A stretch of DNA of 64,000 nt from contig NZ_JNFC01000004.1 of NCBI RefSeq assembly GCF_000756385.1, positions 1 through 64,000 of the forward strand, read 5' to 3'. The notes under the pieces were generated by a model. The model searched no databases. It saw only the letters and a list, made by a program, of their open reading frames with translations, and was not told the DNA's origin. This stretch comes from Sphingopyxis sp. LC363 (GTDB lineage Bacteria; Pseudomonadota; Alphaproteobacteria; Sphingomonadales; Sphingomonadaceae). A program made the translations under genes and the position numbers. Positions 1 to 8,879 of this stretch are shown here, one piece after another. How positions within the stretch are numbered: the stretch's first letter is position 1; each line of letters begins with the position of its first letter.

Positions 1-900
1 CCCTATTCCCCCGCCCTCTCCGGCGCCCATCACGCACGCGCTTTCCTCGGTGTGCAGACGGGCTGCTCGCATAGCTGCACCTTTTGCGCGACCGTGCTGG
101 CGCGCGGGACGGCGCGGTCGGCGAGCGTCGAAGCGGTGCTCGACGCCGCGCGCACCGCGCTGACCCGCGGACAGCGCGAGATCGTCCTGACCGGGGTCGA
201 CCTTGCGAGCTATGGCGACGATAGCGGCACCAGCCTTGCGACGCTGGTCGAGGCGCTGCTGGTGCTGCCGGTCGAGCGGCTGCGCCTCTCGTCGCTCGAT
301 CCCGACCGGATCGACGATGCGCTGTTCGCGCTGCTGACGCAGGAAAAGCGCGTGATGCCGCACGTCCACCTGTCGTTGCAGGCAGGCGACGACATGGTGC
401 TGGCGCGGATGAAGCGCCGCCACCGCCGCGCCGACGCGGTGCGCCTGATCGAACGATTGAAGGCCGCACGCCCTGAGATCGCGATCGGCGCCGACCTGAT
501 CGCGGGCTTTCCGACCGAGGATGACGCGATGTTCGTGAACTCGCTGGCGCTGATCGACGATTGCGACATCGTTTTCGGCCATATCTTTCCTTACAGCCAG
601 CGCGCCGGTACGCCCGCCGCGCGGATGCCGCAGGTCGGACGCACGGTCGCACGCGAACGTGCGGCGACGCTGCGCGAGGCCAATGCGCGGCGGCGGCAGG
701 GCTGGCTCGACGCTCAGGCCGGCCGCACCGCTACGATGCTCGTCGAACGCGACGGCCTGACCGGTCACGCCGAAAATTTCGCCGCTGTGACACTGGCCGC
801 CCCCGCGGCGCCGGGCACCATCATCGACGTGCGCCTGACGGCGCGCGACGGCGATCGGATGATCGCCACCCAAATCGAAGCAAAGGATATCGCGGCATGA
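1..900 (+). CDS. mtaB: tRNA t6A37 methylthiotransferase MtaB, 5'-truncated by the window edge
   Basis: Radical-SAM enzyme of the methylthiotransferase family, which adds a methylthio group to N6-threonylcarbamoyladenosine-37 of tRNAs. The frame is open back to base 1 (reading PYSPALSGAHHARAFLGVQTGC), so the gene begins left of the window and the GTG at 52 is not the start. The SAM-binding CSHSCTFC cluster (CxxxCxxC) is visible, followed by the family block HIFPYSQRAGTPAARMP and a C-terminal TRAM-like tail. About 299 residues are present of the usual 400 or more; the N-terminal UPF0004 domain lies outside. It overlaps ftsY by 4 bases (ATGA), so the two are probably co-translated. MtaB rather than MiaB or RimO is inferred from sequence feel. 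Confidence 0.88.
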   Translation, partial: PYSPALSGAHHARAFLGVQTGCSHSCTFCATVLARGTARSASVEAVLDAARTALTRGQREIVLTGVDLASYGDDSGTSLATLVEALLVLPVERLRLSSLDPDRIDDALFALLTQEKRVMPHVHLSLQAGDDMVLARMKRRHRRADAVRLIERLKAARPEIAIGADLIAGFPTEDDAMFVNSLALIDDCDIVFGHIFPYSQRAGTPAARMPQVGRTVARERAATLREANARRRQGWLDAQAGRTATMLVERDGLTGHAENFAAVTLAAPAAPGTIIDVRLTARDGDRMIATQIEAKDIAA

Positions 901-1823
901 CCGGCCAAAGCTGGAGCGAAAGGCTGCTCGGCGGATTTCGCCGCACGTCGGAGCGGCTCGGCGAAAATCTCGCCGGGCTGACCGGCAAGGCGCGGCTCGA
1001 CGAGGACGACCTCGACCGCATCGAGGAAGCGCTGATCACCGCCGACCTCGGCCCGGCGATGGCCGCGCGCATCCGCGACCGCCTCGCCGAGCGCCGCGAC
1101 ATCGCCGCGAACGGTACCGAGGAACTGCGCAAGGTCGTCGCGGACGAAATCGCCGCTGTGCTGCGTCCGGTCGCCGAACCGCTCGACATCGACGCCTTTC
1201 CGCGCCCACAGGTCATATTGGTGATCGGGGTCAACGGGTCGGGCAAGACCACCACCATCGCCAAGCTCGCGCACCTGTTCCAGGAACAGGATTATGGCGT
1301 GATGCTCGTCGCGGGCGACACCTTCCGCGCCGCGGCTATCGGGCAATTGAAGGTCTGGGCCGAGCGGCTCGGCGTGCCGATCATGGCAGGACCCGAGGGC
1401 GGCGACAGCGCGGGCATCGTGTTCGATGCGGTCAAGCAGGCGACTGCGACCGGCATCGACGTGCTGATCGTCGACACCGCCGGACGGCTCCAGAACAAGC
1501 GCGAGCTGATGGACGAGCTGGCCAAGATCAAGCGCGTGCTTGGCCGCCTGAACCCCGCGGCGCCGCACGACGTCGTGCTCGTGCTCGACGCGACGACGGG
1601 GCAGAATGCGCTGTCGCAGATCGACGTGTTCCGCGAGGTCGCGGGGGTCACCGGGCTTGTCATGACCAAGCTCGACGGCACCGCGCGCGGCGGCGTGCTC
1701 GTTTCGGCGGCCGAGCGCCACGGCCTTCCCATCCACGCGATCGGGATCGGCGAGACCATCGACGACCTTCGCCCGTTCGATGCCGACGAGATCGCGGGCA
1801 TCATTGCAGGAAATATCCGATGA
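897..1823 (+). CDS. ftsY: Signal recognition particle receptor FtsY
   Basis: SRP-receptor GTPase that docks SRP-bound ribosomes at the inner membrane. About 308 residues. The N-terminal helical N domain is followed by the G domain with P-loop GVNGSGKTTT near residues 111-120, then DTAGR, TKLDG and the closing GIGETIDDLRPFDADE block. The acidic A domain of enterobacterial FtsY is absent, as in many alphaproteobacteria. The ATG overlaps the mtaB stop (ATGA), and its own stop overlaps the next start in the same way. An upstream extension in this frame exists but lies inside mtaB and is not homologous to FtsY. Confidence 0.97.
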   Translation: MTGQSWSERLLGGFRRTSERLGENLAGLTGKARLDEDDLDRIEEALITADLGPAMAARIRDRLAERRDIAANGTEELRKVVADEIAAVLRPVAEPLDIDAFPRPQVILVIGVNGSGKTTTIAKLAHLFQEQDYGVMLVAGDTFRAAAIGQLKVWAERLGVPIMAGPEGGDSAGIVFDAVKQATATGIDVLIVDTAGRLQNKRELMDELAKIKRVLGRLNPAAPHDVVLVLDATTGQNALSQIDVFREVAGVTGLVMTKLDGTARGGVLVSAAERHGLPIHAIGIGETIDDLRPFDADEIAGIIAGNIR

Positions 1824-2485
1824 GCGATCAGCTCCCGACCGGGCCCGAAACGGTCCCGGCACCGCCGCCGGCGAAACATGGCTGGCTCAATTTCGTGATC
1901 GACTTCGGGCCGCTGCTCGTCTTTTTCCTCGCCTATAAATTTTCGTCGGGCGGCGAAGGCGCCTTCGCCGCGACGACCGCGGCGATCAAGGGCACGGTCG
2001 CCTTCATGGTCGCGATCGTCATCGCGATGGCGGTGTCGAGGTGGAAGCTCGGCAAGATTTCGCCGATGCTGTGGATGTCGAGCATTCTCGTCCTCGGCTT
2101 TGGCGCGCTGACAATCTGGTTCCACGACGAGCGTTTCATCGTGATGAAACCGACGATCATCTATGCCGCCTTCGCCGTGCTGCTGCTCGGCGGATACTGG
2201 TTCAAGCGGCCGATGCTCAAATATCTGCTCCAGTCGGCGCTCGAGGGGCTGACCGAGCGCGGCTGGCTGCTGCTGTCGCGCAACTGGGGGCTGTTCTTCG
2301 CCGCGCTCGGCATCGCCAACCATGTGATGTACGAGCTGATCCAGTCCAGCCGCATGAGCTTCGACCTGTGGCTGACGATCAAAGTCTGGGGCGTCACCGC
2401 CCTCTCCTTCCTCTTCACGCTGAGCCAGGTGCCGGTGATGCTGAAGAACGGGCTCGCGGTGGCGGAGGAAGCCGCCGACAGCTAG
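1820..2485 (+). CDS. yciB: YciB/IspZ-family inner-membrane septation protein
   Basis: Polytopic membrane protein of 221 residues in the YciB (septation protein A) family, linked to cell-envelope integrity and septation. After a short Pro-rich cytoplasmic start come about five hydrophobic segments, beginning with the family opening NFVIDFGPLLVFFLAY; conserved stretches such as LLGGYWFKRPMLKYLL and the RxNWGLFFAALGIANHVMYE block are visible. Start overlaps the ftsY stop by 4 bases. It is the last gene of the mtaB-ftsY-yciB run. Confidence 0.9.
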   Translation: MSDQLPTGPETVPAPPPAKHGWLNFVIDFGPLLVFFLAYKFSSGGEGAFAATTAAIKGTVAFMVAIVIAMAVSRWKLGKISPMLWMSSILVLGFGALTIWFHDERFIVMKPTIIYAAFAVLLLGGYWFKRPMLKYLLQSALEGLTERGWLLLSRNWGLFFAALGIANHVMYELIQSSRMSFDLWLTIKVWGVTALSFLFTLSQVPVMLKNGLAVAEEAADS

Positions 2486-2514
2486 GGCCCGTCCCCGGAG
2501 CGGCACCGGCGCGC

Positions 2515-2886
2515 TCAACCCATGATGAAGGCGTTCAGTTTATTGCCGTCGGGATCGCGGAAATAGCCGGCATAGAAACCTTCGCCGCGCGGTCCCGGGG
2601 GGCCTTCGCAGGTGCCGCCGTTTGCCAGCGCGATGTCGTAGAGGCGCTGGACCTGCTCCTGATCCTTCGCCGCGAGCGCGACCATCACGCCATTGCCGAC
2701 CGACGCGGCATTGCCGTCGAAGGGCTTGGTGAGGCCGATCCCCGCTCCGCCGTCCGGCTTGCCCCAGGCGATGAATGTTTCATATTCCATCATCCGCGGC
2801 GTTTCGAGTTCGGCGGCGATCGCATCGTAAAAGGCGGCGGCGCGCGCCAGATCGTTCGTCCCCAGCGTCACATATCCGATCATCAT
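2515..2886 (-). CDS. VOC-family (glyoxalase/dioxygenase fold) protein
   Basis: Small 123-residue protein with the vicinal-oxygen-chelate fold: it opens MMIGYVTLGTNDLARAAAFYDAI and ends FYAGYFRDPDGNKLNAFIMG, the usual beta-alpha-beta-beta-beta motif with a metal-site Glu or His probably near the end. Such single-module proteins act as dimers in isomerase, dioxygenase or drug-binding roles; the substrate cannot be told from sequence. It converges with yciB, and a bidirectional hairpin separates it from the next minus-strand operon, so it is probably transcribed alone. Confidence 0.8.
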   Translation of the reverse strand: MMIGYVTLGTNDLARAAAFYDAIAAELETPRMMEYETFIAWGKPDGGAGIGLTKPFDGNAASVGNGVMVALAAKDQEQVQRLYDIALANGGTCEGPPGPRGEGFYAGYFRDPDGNKLNAFIMG

Positions 2887-2946
2887 CCATCTCCCGACTC
2901 GTTGGCCTTAGAACATAATAGGAACATTAGGCCGTCCGGGCAAATG

Positions 2947-2982
2947 AAAAGGGCGCCGCGACCAAGGCCGCGGCGCCCTTTT
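2947..2982 (-). terminator. Rho-independent terminator of the hflK-hflC-htrA operon
   Basis: Perfect 14-bp inverted repeat (AAAAGGGCGCCGCG and its complement) around an 8-base loop, with A/T runs on both sides, placed about 20 bases after the htrA stop. On the minus strand the stem ends in a U run. The symmetric flanks would also let it act in the other direction. Confidence 0.8.
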
Positions 2983-3002
2983 CGATTCGGGTCGCGCCCG
3001 GC

Positions 3003-4502
3003 CTATTCGGCGATGCGGATCGCGATGAACGCCGGCGGCTGGCCGCGGCGCAGGATTTCGAGCAGCACCGCGTTACGGCCCGCCTTCTTCGCCGCCGCGA
3101 GGACGCCCGAAAGCGCCTCGCTGCTCGTAACCGCGCTGCGGTTGGCGCTGAGGATGATGTCGCCGCGACGCAGCCCCTTGCGGCCCGCGTCGCTGTTGCC
3201 GCCGACGGCGGCGATCACCAGCCCCTTGGTGTCGGCTTCGACGCCGATCGAACGCGCGATGGCGGTCGTCAGCGGCTGAACCGCCATGCCGAGCTGATCC
3301 TGGATCGCCTGATCGGCGGTGCCGGTCGGATCCTCGGGCAGCGTCTGTTCGGCCTCGGGGTCGAAATTCTCGCCGGTCAGTTCGCTTTCGGGCGGGCGCG
3401 TGCCGACGACGGCCGACAGCGATAGCGTCTTGCCTTCGCGGATGACCTCGACCGGAACGCGCGTGCCCGGTTTGATGTTGGCGACGATATAGGACAGCGT
3501 CTGCTGCGGCGTGATTTCCTTGCCGTTGATCCTGGTCACCACGTCGCCGCGCTTCAGCCCGGCTTTTGCCGCCGGCTGACCGTCCTCGATACGCTGGACG
3601 ATCTCGCCGCGATCCTTGGGCAGGCCGAGCGCCGCCGCCATATCCTCGCTGACCGGTACGATGCCGATACCCAGATAGCCGCGTTGCGGCGCCTCGCCGG
3701 CGCGCAGCGCGTTGATCACCGGGATCGCGGCGTCGGCGGGAATCGCGAAGTTGACGCCGATGTTCGCGCCGACGGGCGAGATCAGCATATTGTTGATGCC
3801 GACGACATTGCCCTGCAGGTCGAACAGCGGGCCGCCCGAATTGCCGCGGTTGATCGCGGTATCGGTCTGGATATAGCGGTCATAGGCGCCGCCCTGGCCG
3901 ATGTTGCGCTGGACCGCCGAGATGATCCCCGCGGTCACGGTCGAACCGAGGCCGAGCGGATTGCCGATCGCGACGACCCAGTCGCCGACGCGCGCCGGGC
4001 TGCCGTCGGCGAATTTCACAAAGGGCATGCCGGTCGCATCGATCTTGAGCAGCGCAAGGTCCGACGCGGCGTCGCGGCCGATGATCTTCGCCGTATATTC
4101 CTTCTGGTTGGTGAGCGTCACGGTGACCTGATCGACGGTCTGCTCACCGCGCGGGCCGCCGGCAATCACATGGTTGTTGGTGACGATATAGCCGTCGGCC
4201 GAGATCAGGAAACCCGAGCCGCCGCCCTGCTGTTCCTGGGTGATCGGCTCGCGCGTTCCGGCAAAGGGATTGAGCCGGACGCCGAGCGTCACCTCCTGCT
4301 TGGTCGAGATGTTGACCACCGCGGGCTGCAGCTGCTCGACGAGGTCGGCGAAGCTTTCGGGCGCGCCGGCGCGCGGAACGGCCTTGGCGATCTCGCTCTT
4401 TTCGTTCTGCGCAACCTGCGCGCCGACGGGCGACTGAGTGACCAGCGCCAGCGCGGTGCCACCCGCCAGCAAGGCCGAAGTGATGCCATAAACATAACGC
4501 AC
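3003..4502 (-). CDS. degQ: Periplasmic serine protease, DegP/DegQ (HtrA) family
   Basis: Envelope quality-control protease/chaperone, about 499 residues from the chosen GTG start. That start gives a clean signal peptide (RYVYGITSALLAGGTALALV, cleavage near GAQ) and has GAGGA about 10 bases upstream; a longer frame reaches the hflC stop, but its extra 48 residues look non-coding. The catalytic triad is visible: His in TNNHVI near 111, Asp in ASDLALLKID near 148, Ser in NRGNSGGPLFD near 222. Two PDZ domains follow. It is the last gene of an operon behind hflK and hflC, which fits a shared membrane-proteostasis role. DegP versus DegQ cannot be settled. Confidence 0.92.
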   Translation of the reverse strand: MRYVYGITSALLAGGTALALVTQSPVGAQVAQNEKSEIAKAVPRAGAPESFADLVEQLQPAVVNISTKQEVTLGVRLNPFAGTREPITQEQQGGGSGFLISADGYIVTNNHVIAGGPRGEQTVDQVTVTLTNQKEYTAKIIGRDAASDLALLKIDATGMPFVKFADGSPARVGDWVVAIGNPLGLGSTVTAGIISAVQRNIGQGGAYDRYIQTDTAINRGNSGGPLFDLQGNVVGINNMLISPVGANIGVNFAIPADAAIPVINALRAGEAPQRGYLGIGIVPVSEDMAAALGLPKDRGEIVQRIEDGQPAAKAGLKRGDVVTRINGKEITPQQTLSYIVANIKPGTRVPVEVIREGKTLSLSAVVGTRPPESELTGENFDPEAEQTLPEDPTGTADQAIQDQLGMAVQPLTTAIARSIGVEADTKGLVIAAVGGNSDAGRKGLRRGDIILSANRSAVTSSEALSGVLAAAKKAGRNAVLLEILRRGQPPAFIAIRIAE

Positions 4503-4642
4503 GATCGAAAAATCCTCTTCGTTCTTCAAAAAATCCAATAACCCCGGCTGCGGCGGTCTGCGGCGGGCCGGCTGAACGCTGTTTGAACATGAACGGACGC
4601 TGCAGGTTCCATTCATCGCGCCCGCCGTCCGCGGCAGGCGCC

Positions 4643-5497
4643 TCAACCGCCGCTGAAACGCTTCAGATATTCATTGTCGGGCGACATGATGATCGACGTC
4701 CCACCTTGATTGTTTTCGCCGAGGAAGGTCTGCCGATAGCTTTGCATCGCGCGATAGAAATCATAGAATTCGGGGTCCTTGCCAAAGCTAGCGGCATAGA
4801 TGCGCGCGGCTTCGCCGTCGGCGCTGCCACGGATGATCTGCGCTTCCTTCTGCCCTTCGGCGCGGATCGCGATCGCTTCCTGCTGCCGCGCGGTGCGCAT
4901 GCGGTTATACGCCGCTTCGAGCGTCGCGCCTTCGGGCAGGTCGGCGCGCTTGATGCGCACATCGATGATCTCGGCGCCATATTTCTGCGCCTCGCGATTG
5001 AGCGCGACCTGGATATTGTCCATCACCGCGCCGCGCTCGGGCGACAAGAGGGTGGCGAAGGTGCGCTTGCCGAGTTCGTTGCGCAACGACGAGCCAAGGA
5101 TCGTCGCAAGCTGCGTCTGCAATTTATCCTCGGTGCGGATCGCGGTGTACATGCGCACCGGATTGGTGATGCGGAAGCGCGCGAACGCGTCGACCTGCAA
5201 GCGCTGCTGGTCGGTCGACAGCACCTGCTGGCGCTCCATGTTGATGCCAAGGATGCGCTTGTCGATATATTGGATGCCGTCGGTGAACGGCACGCGCAGG
5301 ACGAGCCCGGCGCCCGAGCGGCCGAAATCCTCGTTCGGTTTGTAGCGGTTCACCGTGCGCTCGATCTCGCCGAAGCGCAGGATCAGCGCCTGCTTGTCCT
5401 CGGGCACGATCGCCAGCGACTGCGACAGGATGACGAGCAGCGCGACCGCGACGACGAGCAGACGGATCGGGTTCCGGAACAGCGAGCCGAACATCAT
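4643..5497 (-). CDS. hflC: HflC, SPFH-domain regulator of FtsH
   Basis: Membrane-anchored SPFH/prohibitin-type protein of 284 residues that with HflK forms a large periplasmic cage around the FtsH protease. One N-terminal transmembrane segment (LLVVAVALLVILSQSLAIV) leads into the SPFH domain with EDKQALILRFGEIERTV and the coiled C-terminal region rich in Ala, Glu and Arg. The start overlaps the hflK stop by 4 bases, so stoichiometric translation is likely. Confidence 0.95.
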   Translation of the reverse strand: MMFGSLFRNPIRLLVVAVALLVILSQSLAIVPEDKQALILRFGEIERTVNRYKPNEDFGRSGAGLVLRVPFTDGIQYIDKRILGINMERQQVLSTDQQRLQVDAFARFRITNPVRMYTAIRTEDKLQTQLATILGSSLRNELGKRTFATLLSPERGAVMDNIQVALNREAQKYGAEIIDVRIKRADLPEGATLEAAYNRMRTARQQEAIAIRAEGQKEAQIIRGSADGEAARIYAASFGKDPEFYDFYRAMQSYRQTFLGENNQGGTSIIMSPDNEYLKRFSGG

Positions 5498-6651
5498 TCG
5501 CCTCCCTTCTGGGCGGCGTCGGGCGCCTTCAGCCGCTTCTGCACTTCGTTGAGCGGCAAATAGGGCGTCACCCCGCGCGCTTCGACAATCGTCTTGTCGA
5601 CGTTCGACAACACCGTCTCCATCGTTTCATAATAAAGGCGCTGACGCGTCACTTCGGGGGCCAGCTGATATTGGGCGTAAATCTGGTCGAATGCTGAGGT
5701 GTCGCCGCGCGCGCGCTCGAGCACCTGCTGCTCATAGGCGCGCGCGAGGTTGATCGCCGCTTCGCGTTCCTGGCGCGCCGCGGTGACCTCCTTGAACGCC
5801 TCGTCGACCTGGCTCGGCGGATCGACCTGGCGGATCGCGATGCCCTGGATCATCACGCCCGCGCGATACTGGTCGAGCAGTTCCTGCATCCGCTGCTGAA
5901 CTTGTGCTTCGATTTCGACGCGGCCCGGGCCGATCGCCTGGACGAGGTCGAAATTGGCGACCGTCGCGCGCATCGCGCTTTCGGCGACTTCGCGGATCGT
6001 GCCTTCGGGATCGGCGAGCTGGAAGAAGAACAGCTCGGGATCGCGCACCGACCAGCGGACCTCATAGGCGAGATCGACGATGCTCTGGTCGCGGGTCAGC
6101 ACGAAATTCTCGTCGGTGGCGTTGGGCGAACCGATCGCCATCGTGCGGATCGCGCGGACGTCTTCCATCCGGATGCGCTCGATCGGCGCAGGCCAAGTAA
6201 ATTTGACGCCCGGTCCGACGGTGCGCGAATAGCTGCCGAGGCGCGTTACCACACCTTCCTTTTCGGGCGGAACGATGTGGAAGGAGGAGAAGACCACCCA
6301 CGCGACGACCACCGCGAGCACGGCCCATTTCCAGAACTTCGCCGAATCGCCCAGATTGAACTGCCCGCCGCTGCCCCCCGATCCGCCGCCGCCGAAACCG
6401 CCGCGTCCCTTGCGCAGCAGCTCGTCGAGCGCCGAGGGGCCGCGCGGCTTTGGGCCGCGCCGCTGGTCGGCGGGATCGGGGGTCACCCAGGGGTTGCGCG
6501 GCCCGGGGCGCTTGCCGTCACCTTTGCCATCGTCGCCGTCTTTGGGGCCATTGCCCCACGGGCTGTTCGCCATCTGGCTGATCTGCTGGAGAAATTGCCG
6601 CAATCCCCCCGGACGGCGGCCGGCCATGCTGGCGTCATTTTCGTTGCTCAT
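5494..6651 (-). CDS. hflK: HflK, SPFH-domain regulator of FtsH
   Basis: Partner of HflC, about 385 residues from the ATG at MSNENDASMAGRR. The N-terminal cytoplasmic part is long and rich in Gly, Pro and Lys, with a GGGGSGGSGG-type stretch, as usual for HflK. Then comes one transmembrane segment (WAVLAVVVAWVVFSSFHIV) and the SPFH domain starting PPEKEGVVTRLG. The frame extends upstream, but those residues run into the divergent mrp leader and are Ser/Arg-rich noise. First gene of hflK-hflC-degQ; the 91-base gap to mrp must hold both divergent promoters. Confidence 0.94.
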   Translation of the reverse strand: MSNENDASMAGRRPGGLRQFLQQISQMANSPWGNGPKDGDDGKGDGKRPGPRNPWVTPDPADQRRGPKPRGPSALDELLRKGRGGFGGGGSGGSGGQFNLGDSAKFWKWAVLAVVVAWVVFSSFHIVPPEKEGVVTRLGSYSRTVGPGVKFTWPAPIERIRMEDVRAIRTMAIGSPNATDENFVLTRDQSIVDLAYEVRWSVRDPELFFFQLADPEGTIREVAESAMRATVANFDLVQAIGPGRVEIEAQVQQRMQELLDQYRAGVMIQGIAIRQVDPPSQVDEAFKEVTAARQEREAAINLARAYEQQVLERARGDTSAFDQIYAQYQLAPEVTRQRLYYETMETVLSNVDKTIVEARGVTPYLPLNEVQKRLKAPDAAQKGGE

Positions 6652-6742
6652 GCTGCTTTTATAGGGGCGGCGGGCGCGATTAACAGGGGGTGCGCGCGAA
6701 AATGGCTGGCAATCGGCTTCGGCATGCCTATCTGCCGCGAGC

Positions 6743-7723
6743 ATGACCGACACCGCTCCCCTCGCCAGCATCGCCGCCGACCTCACCGGCGGCCGCACTT
6801 CGGGCCTTCGCTTTCTCGACGACAAGGGGACGCTCGCGATGGTTCTCGACGTCACCGGGCTGGCGACCGAAGCGCGAAAACCGCTCGAGGACAAGCTGCG
6901 CGCCGGCCTGCTCGACCAGCCGGGTGTGAACGAGGTGCGCGTCGCGATGACCGCCGAGAAAAGGGCGATGACGATCATCGCGGTCGGCAGCGGCAAGGGC
7001 GGGGTCGGCAAATCGACGCTCGCCGCGAACCTCGCGGTCGCGCTGCGCCGGCTCGGCGTCAAGGTCGGGCTGGTCGACGCCGACATCTATGGCCCGTCGC
7101 AGCCCCGCCTGATGGACAGCGAAAACGTGAAGCCCGAGGCGCGCGGATCGAAGCTCGCGCCGGTCGAAAGCGCCTATGGCGTGCCGATGCTGTCGACCGG
7201 GCAGATCGCGGCCCCCGGGCAGGCGATCGCGTGGCGCGGGCCGATGGCGGGACGCGCGCTCGAACAGCTCGTCGATGCGAGCTGGGGCGACATCGACACG
7301 CTCGTCGTCGACCTGCCGCCGGGCACCGGCGACGTCCAGCTGACGATGATCCAGAAGCACAAGCCCGCGGGCGCGGTGATCGTGTCGACCCCGCAGGACC
7401 TCGCGCTGATGGACGCGACGCGCGCGATCAGCCTGTTCGAACAGGCCGACGTGCCGATCATCGGGCTGGTCGAGAATATGGCGGGTTACGCCTGCCCGCA
7501 TTGCGGCGAGGTCAGCGACCCGTTCGGCAGCGGCGGCGCCGAAGCCGCGGCGGGGACGATGGGGCTCGACTTCCTCGGCCGGGTGCCGCTGTCGATGGGC
7601 ATCCGCCTTGCGAGCGACGGCGGCGTCCCGCCGGCGGCGGGAACCGATCCCGCGGGTGAACCATTCCACGCGATAGCGGCGAAAGTCGCCGACTGGCTGA
7701 ACGCGCGCAAGAAAGGAGGCTGA
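6743..7723 (+). CDS. mrp: Mrp/ApbC-type iron-sulfur cluster carrier ATPase
   Basis: P-loop NTPase of 326 residues that carries Fe-S clusters to apoproteins. A short N-terminal MIP18 (DUF59-like) domain precedes the deviant Walker A GSGKGGVGKST near residues 82-92, then DADIYGPSQPRLM, the Walker B-like VVDLPPGTGDVQLT and the CPHCG (CxxC) cluster-binding motif in the C-terminal third. All key motifs are intact. Two bases separate its stop from the next ATG. Confidence 0.95.
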   Translation: MTDTAPLASIAADLTGGRTSGLRFLDDKGTLAMVLDVTGLATEARKPLEDKLRAGLLDQPGVNEVRVAMTAEKRAMTIIAVGSGKGGVGKSTLAANLAVALRRLGVKVGLVDADIYGPSQPRLMDSENVKPEARGSKLAPVESAYGVPMLSTGQIAAPGQAIAWRGPMAGRALEQLVDASWGDIDTLVVDLPPGTGDVQLTMIQKHKPAGAVIVSTPQDLALMDATRAISLFEQADVPIIGLVENMAGYACPHCGEVSDPFGSGGAEAAAGTMGLDFLGRVPLSMGIRLASDGGVPPAAGTDPAGEPFHAIAAKVADWLNARKKGG

Positions 7724-7724
7724 C

Positions 7725-8147
7725 ATGGCGATCAACGACGAAGGCGAAATCCGCGAACTGCTCGGCCGGCCGCGCCGCATCGCGGTGGTCGGCGCCTCGC
7801 CCAACCCGGCACGCCCGTCGAACGGCGTCCTCGCCTTTCTGGTGCGGCAGGGCCATGACGTGATCGCGGTCAATCCCGGCCACGCCGGGTCGACGATCCA
7901 CGGCGCGCCCGTCGTCGCGACACTCGCCAATGTCGAGCCGCCGGCCGAGATCGTCGACATCTTTCGCAACAGCGAAGGCGCCGGCGCCGCGGTCGACGAG
8001 GCGATCGTCCATGGCGCGAAGGCGGTGTGGATGCAGATAGGCGTGATCAACGAGGCGGCCGCCAAGCGCGCCGAAGCCGCGGGGCTGGTCGTCGTGATGG
8101 ACCGCTGCCCCAAGGTCGAGATTCCGCGCCTCGGCCTGCTCAAGTGA
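7725..8147 (+). CDS. CoA-binding (YccU-type) Rossmann protein
   Basis: 140-residue CoA-binding domain protein related to the N-terminal part of succinyl-CoA ligase alpha. Visible are RIAVVGASPNPARPSNGVLAF, the turn VIAVNPGHAG, and the end GLVVVMDRCPKVEIPRL, typical of the YccU family. Its biochemical role is unknown in general. It sits between mrp and a lipoprotein gene, with its stop overlapping the next GTG by 4 bases, so the three form one operon. Confidence 0.88.
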   Translation: MAINDEGEIRELLGRPRRIAVVGASPNPARPSNGVLAFLVRQGHDVIAVNPGHAGSTIHGAPVVATLANVEPPAEIVDIFRNSEGAGAAVDEAIVHGAKAVWMQIGVINEAAAKRAEAAGLVVVMDRCPKVEIPRLGLLK

Positions 8148-8743
8148 AGCCTGCGCTATCGTTGGCCGCCGCAGCCGGGCTCGCGGGATGCGCAGCGCCG
8201 GCGCCCGCCACCGCAAATCCGCAGGACGCGTTCTTCGATGCGCTCGCAGCGCGGTGCGGCAAGGCCTATGCCGGGAAGCTCGCGAGCGATCAGGAAGCCG
8301 ACGCGGACATGCGCGGCAAGGCGATGGTGATGCACCTCCGTCATTGCACGCCAGACCGGATCGAAATCCCCTTTCATATCGAGGGGCTCGACCCCGATGG
8401 CGGCTGGGACCGCTCGCGCACGTGGATTGTCACCCGGACGCCGGCCGGCCTCCGCCTGAAGCACGACCATCGCCACGCCGACGGCAGCAAGGACGAGCTG
8501 ACCATGTATGGCGGCGACACCGCCGGCCCCGGCACCGCGACGCGCCAGACCTTCCCCGTCGATGCCGAATCGATCGCGCTGTTCACCCGCACCGGGCGCG
8601 GCGTGTCGAACAGCAATATCTGGTCGATCGAAACGACCGCCGATGGTTTCACCTATGGCCTCGACCGCGAGGGGCGCCATTTTCGCGTGACTTTCGATTA
8701 TAGTCGGCCGGTGACCCCGCCGCCCTCACCCTGGGGCTGGTAA
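8144..8743 (+). CDS. Predicted lipoprotein of unknown function
   Basis: About 199 residues from a GTG that overlaps the preceding stop (GTGA). The N-terminus KPALSLAAAAGLAGCAAP is a lipoprotein signal with lipobox GLAGC, so the mature protein probably starts at that Cys and is anchored to the membrane. The rest has Trp/Arg/His-rich beta-like segments (RTWIVTRTPAGLRLKHDHRH). I do not recognise a named family with certainty; it resembles small secreted proteins common in sphingomonads. A larger upstream frame is ruled out because it is inside the neighbour. Confidence 0.75.
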   Translation: MKPALSLAAAAGLAGCAAPAPATANPQDAFFDALAARCGKAYAGKLASDQEADADMRGKAMVMHLRHCTPDRIEIPFHIEGLDPDGGWDRSRTWIVTRTPAGLRLKHDHRHADGSKDELTMYGGDTAGPGTATRQTFPVDAESIALFTRTGRGVSNSNIWSIETTADGFTYGLDREGRHFRVTFDYSRPVTPPPSPWGW

Positions 8744-8747
8744 TAGC

Positions 8748-8827
8748 TCGTCGCCCCCGCGAAGGCGGGGGCCGCTGGAGGCGTCGCGCAACACCGATAA
8801 CGGCCCCCGCCTTCGCGGGGGCGACGA
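8748..8827. repeat. Palindromic intergenic repeat (REP/MITE-like)
   Basis: Two perfect 27-base inverted arms (8748-8774 and 8801-8827) around a 26-base loop. Each arm is itself a small palindrome of the type CCCCCGCGAAGGCGGGGG. It begins 5 bases after the lipoprotein stop codon and could also serve as a transcription stop or mRNA 3'-end stabiliser. Confidence 0.85.
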
Positions 8828-8879
8828 TCGAGGCAAAAGCCTTTGCCCTTCAGACTCGCCCCGCTTATCAGCATCGGCG

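Noticed and set aside
52-54. GTG as a start of the first gene
   Set aside because: The frame is open and conserved (FLGVQTGC) upstream to base 1, so the gene is cut by the window edge.
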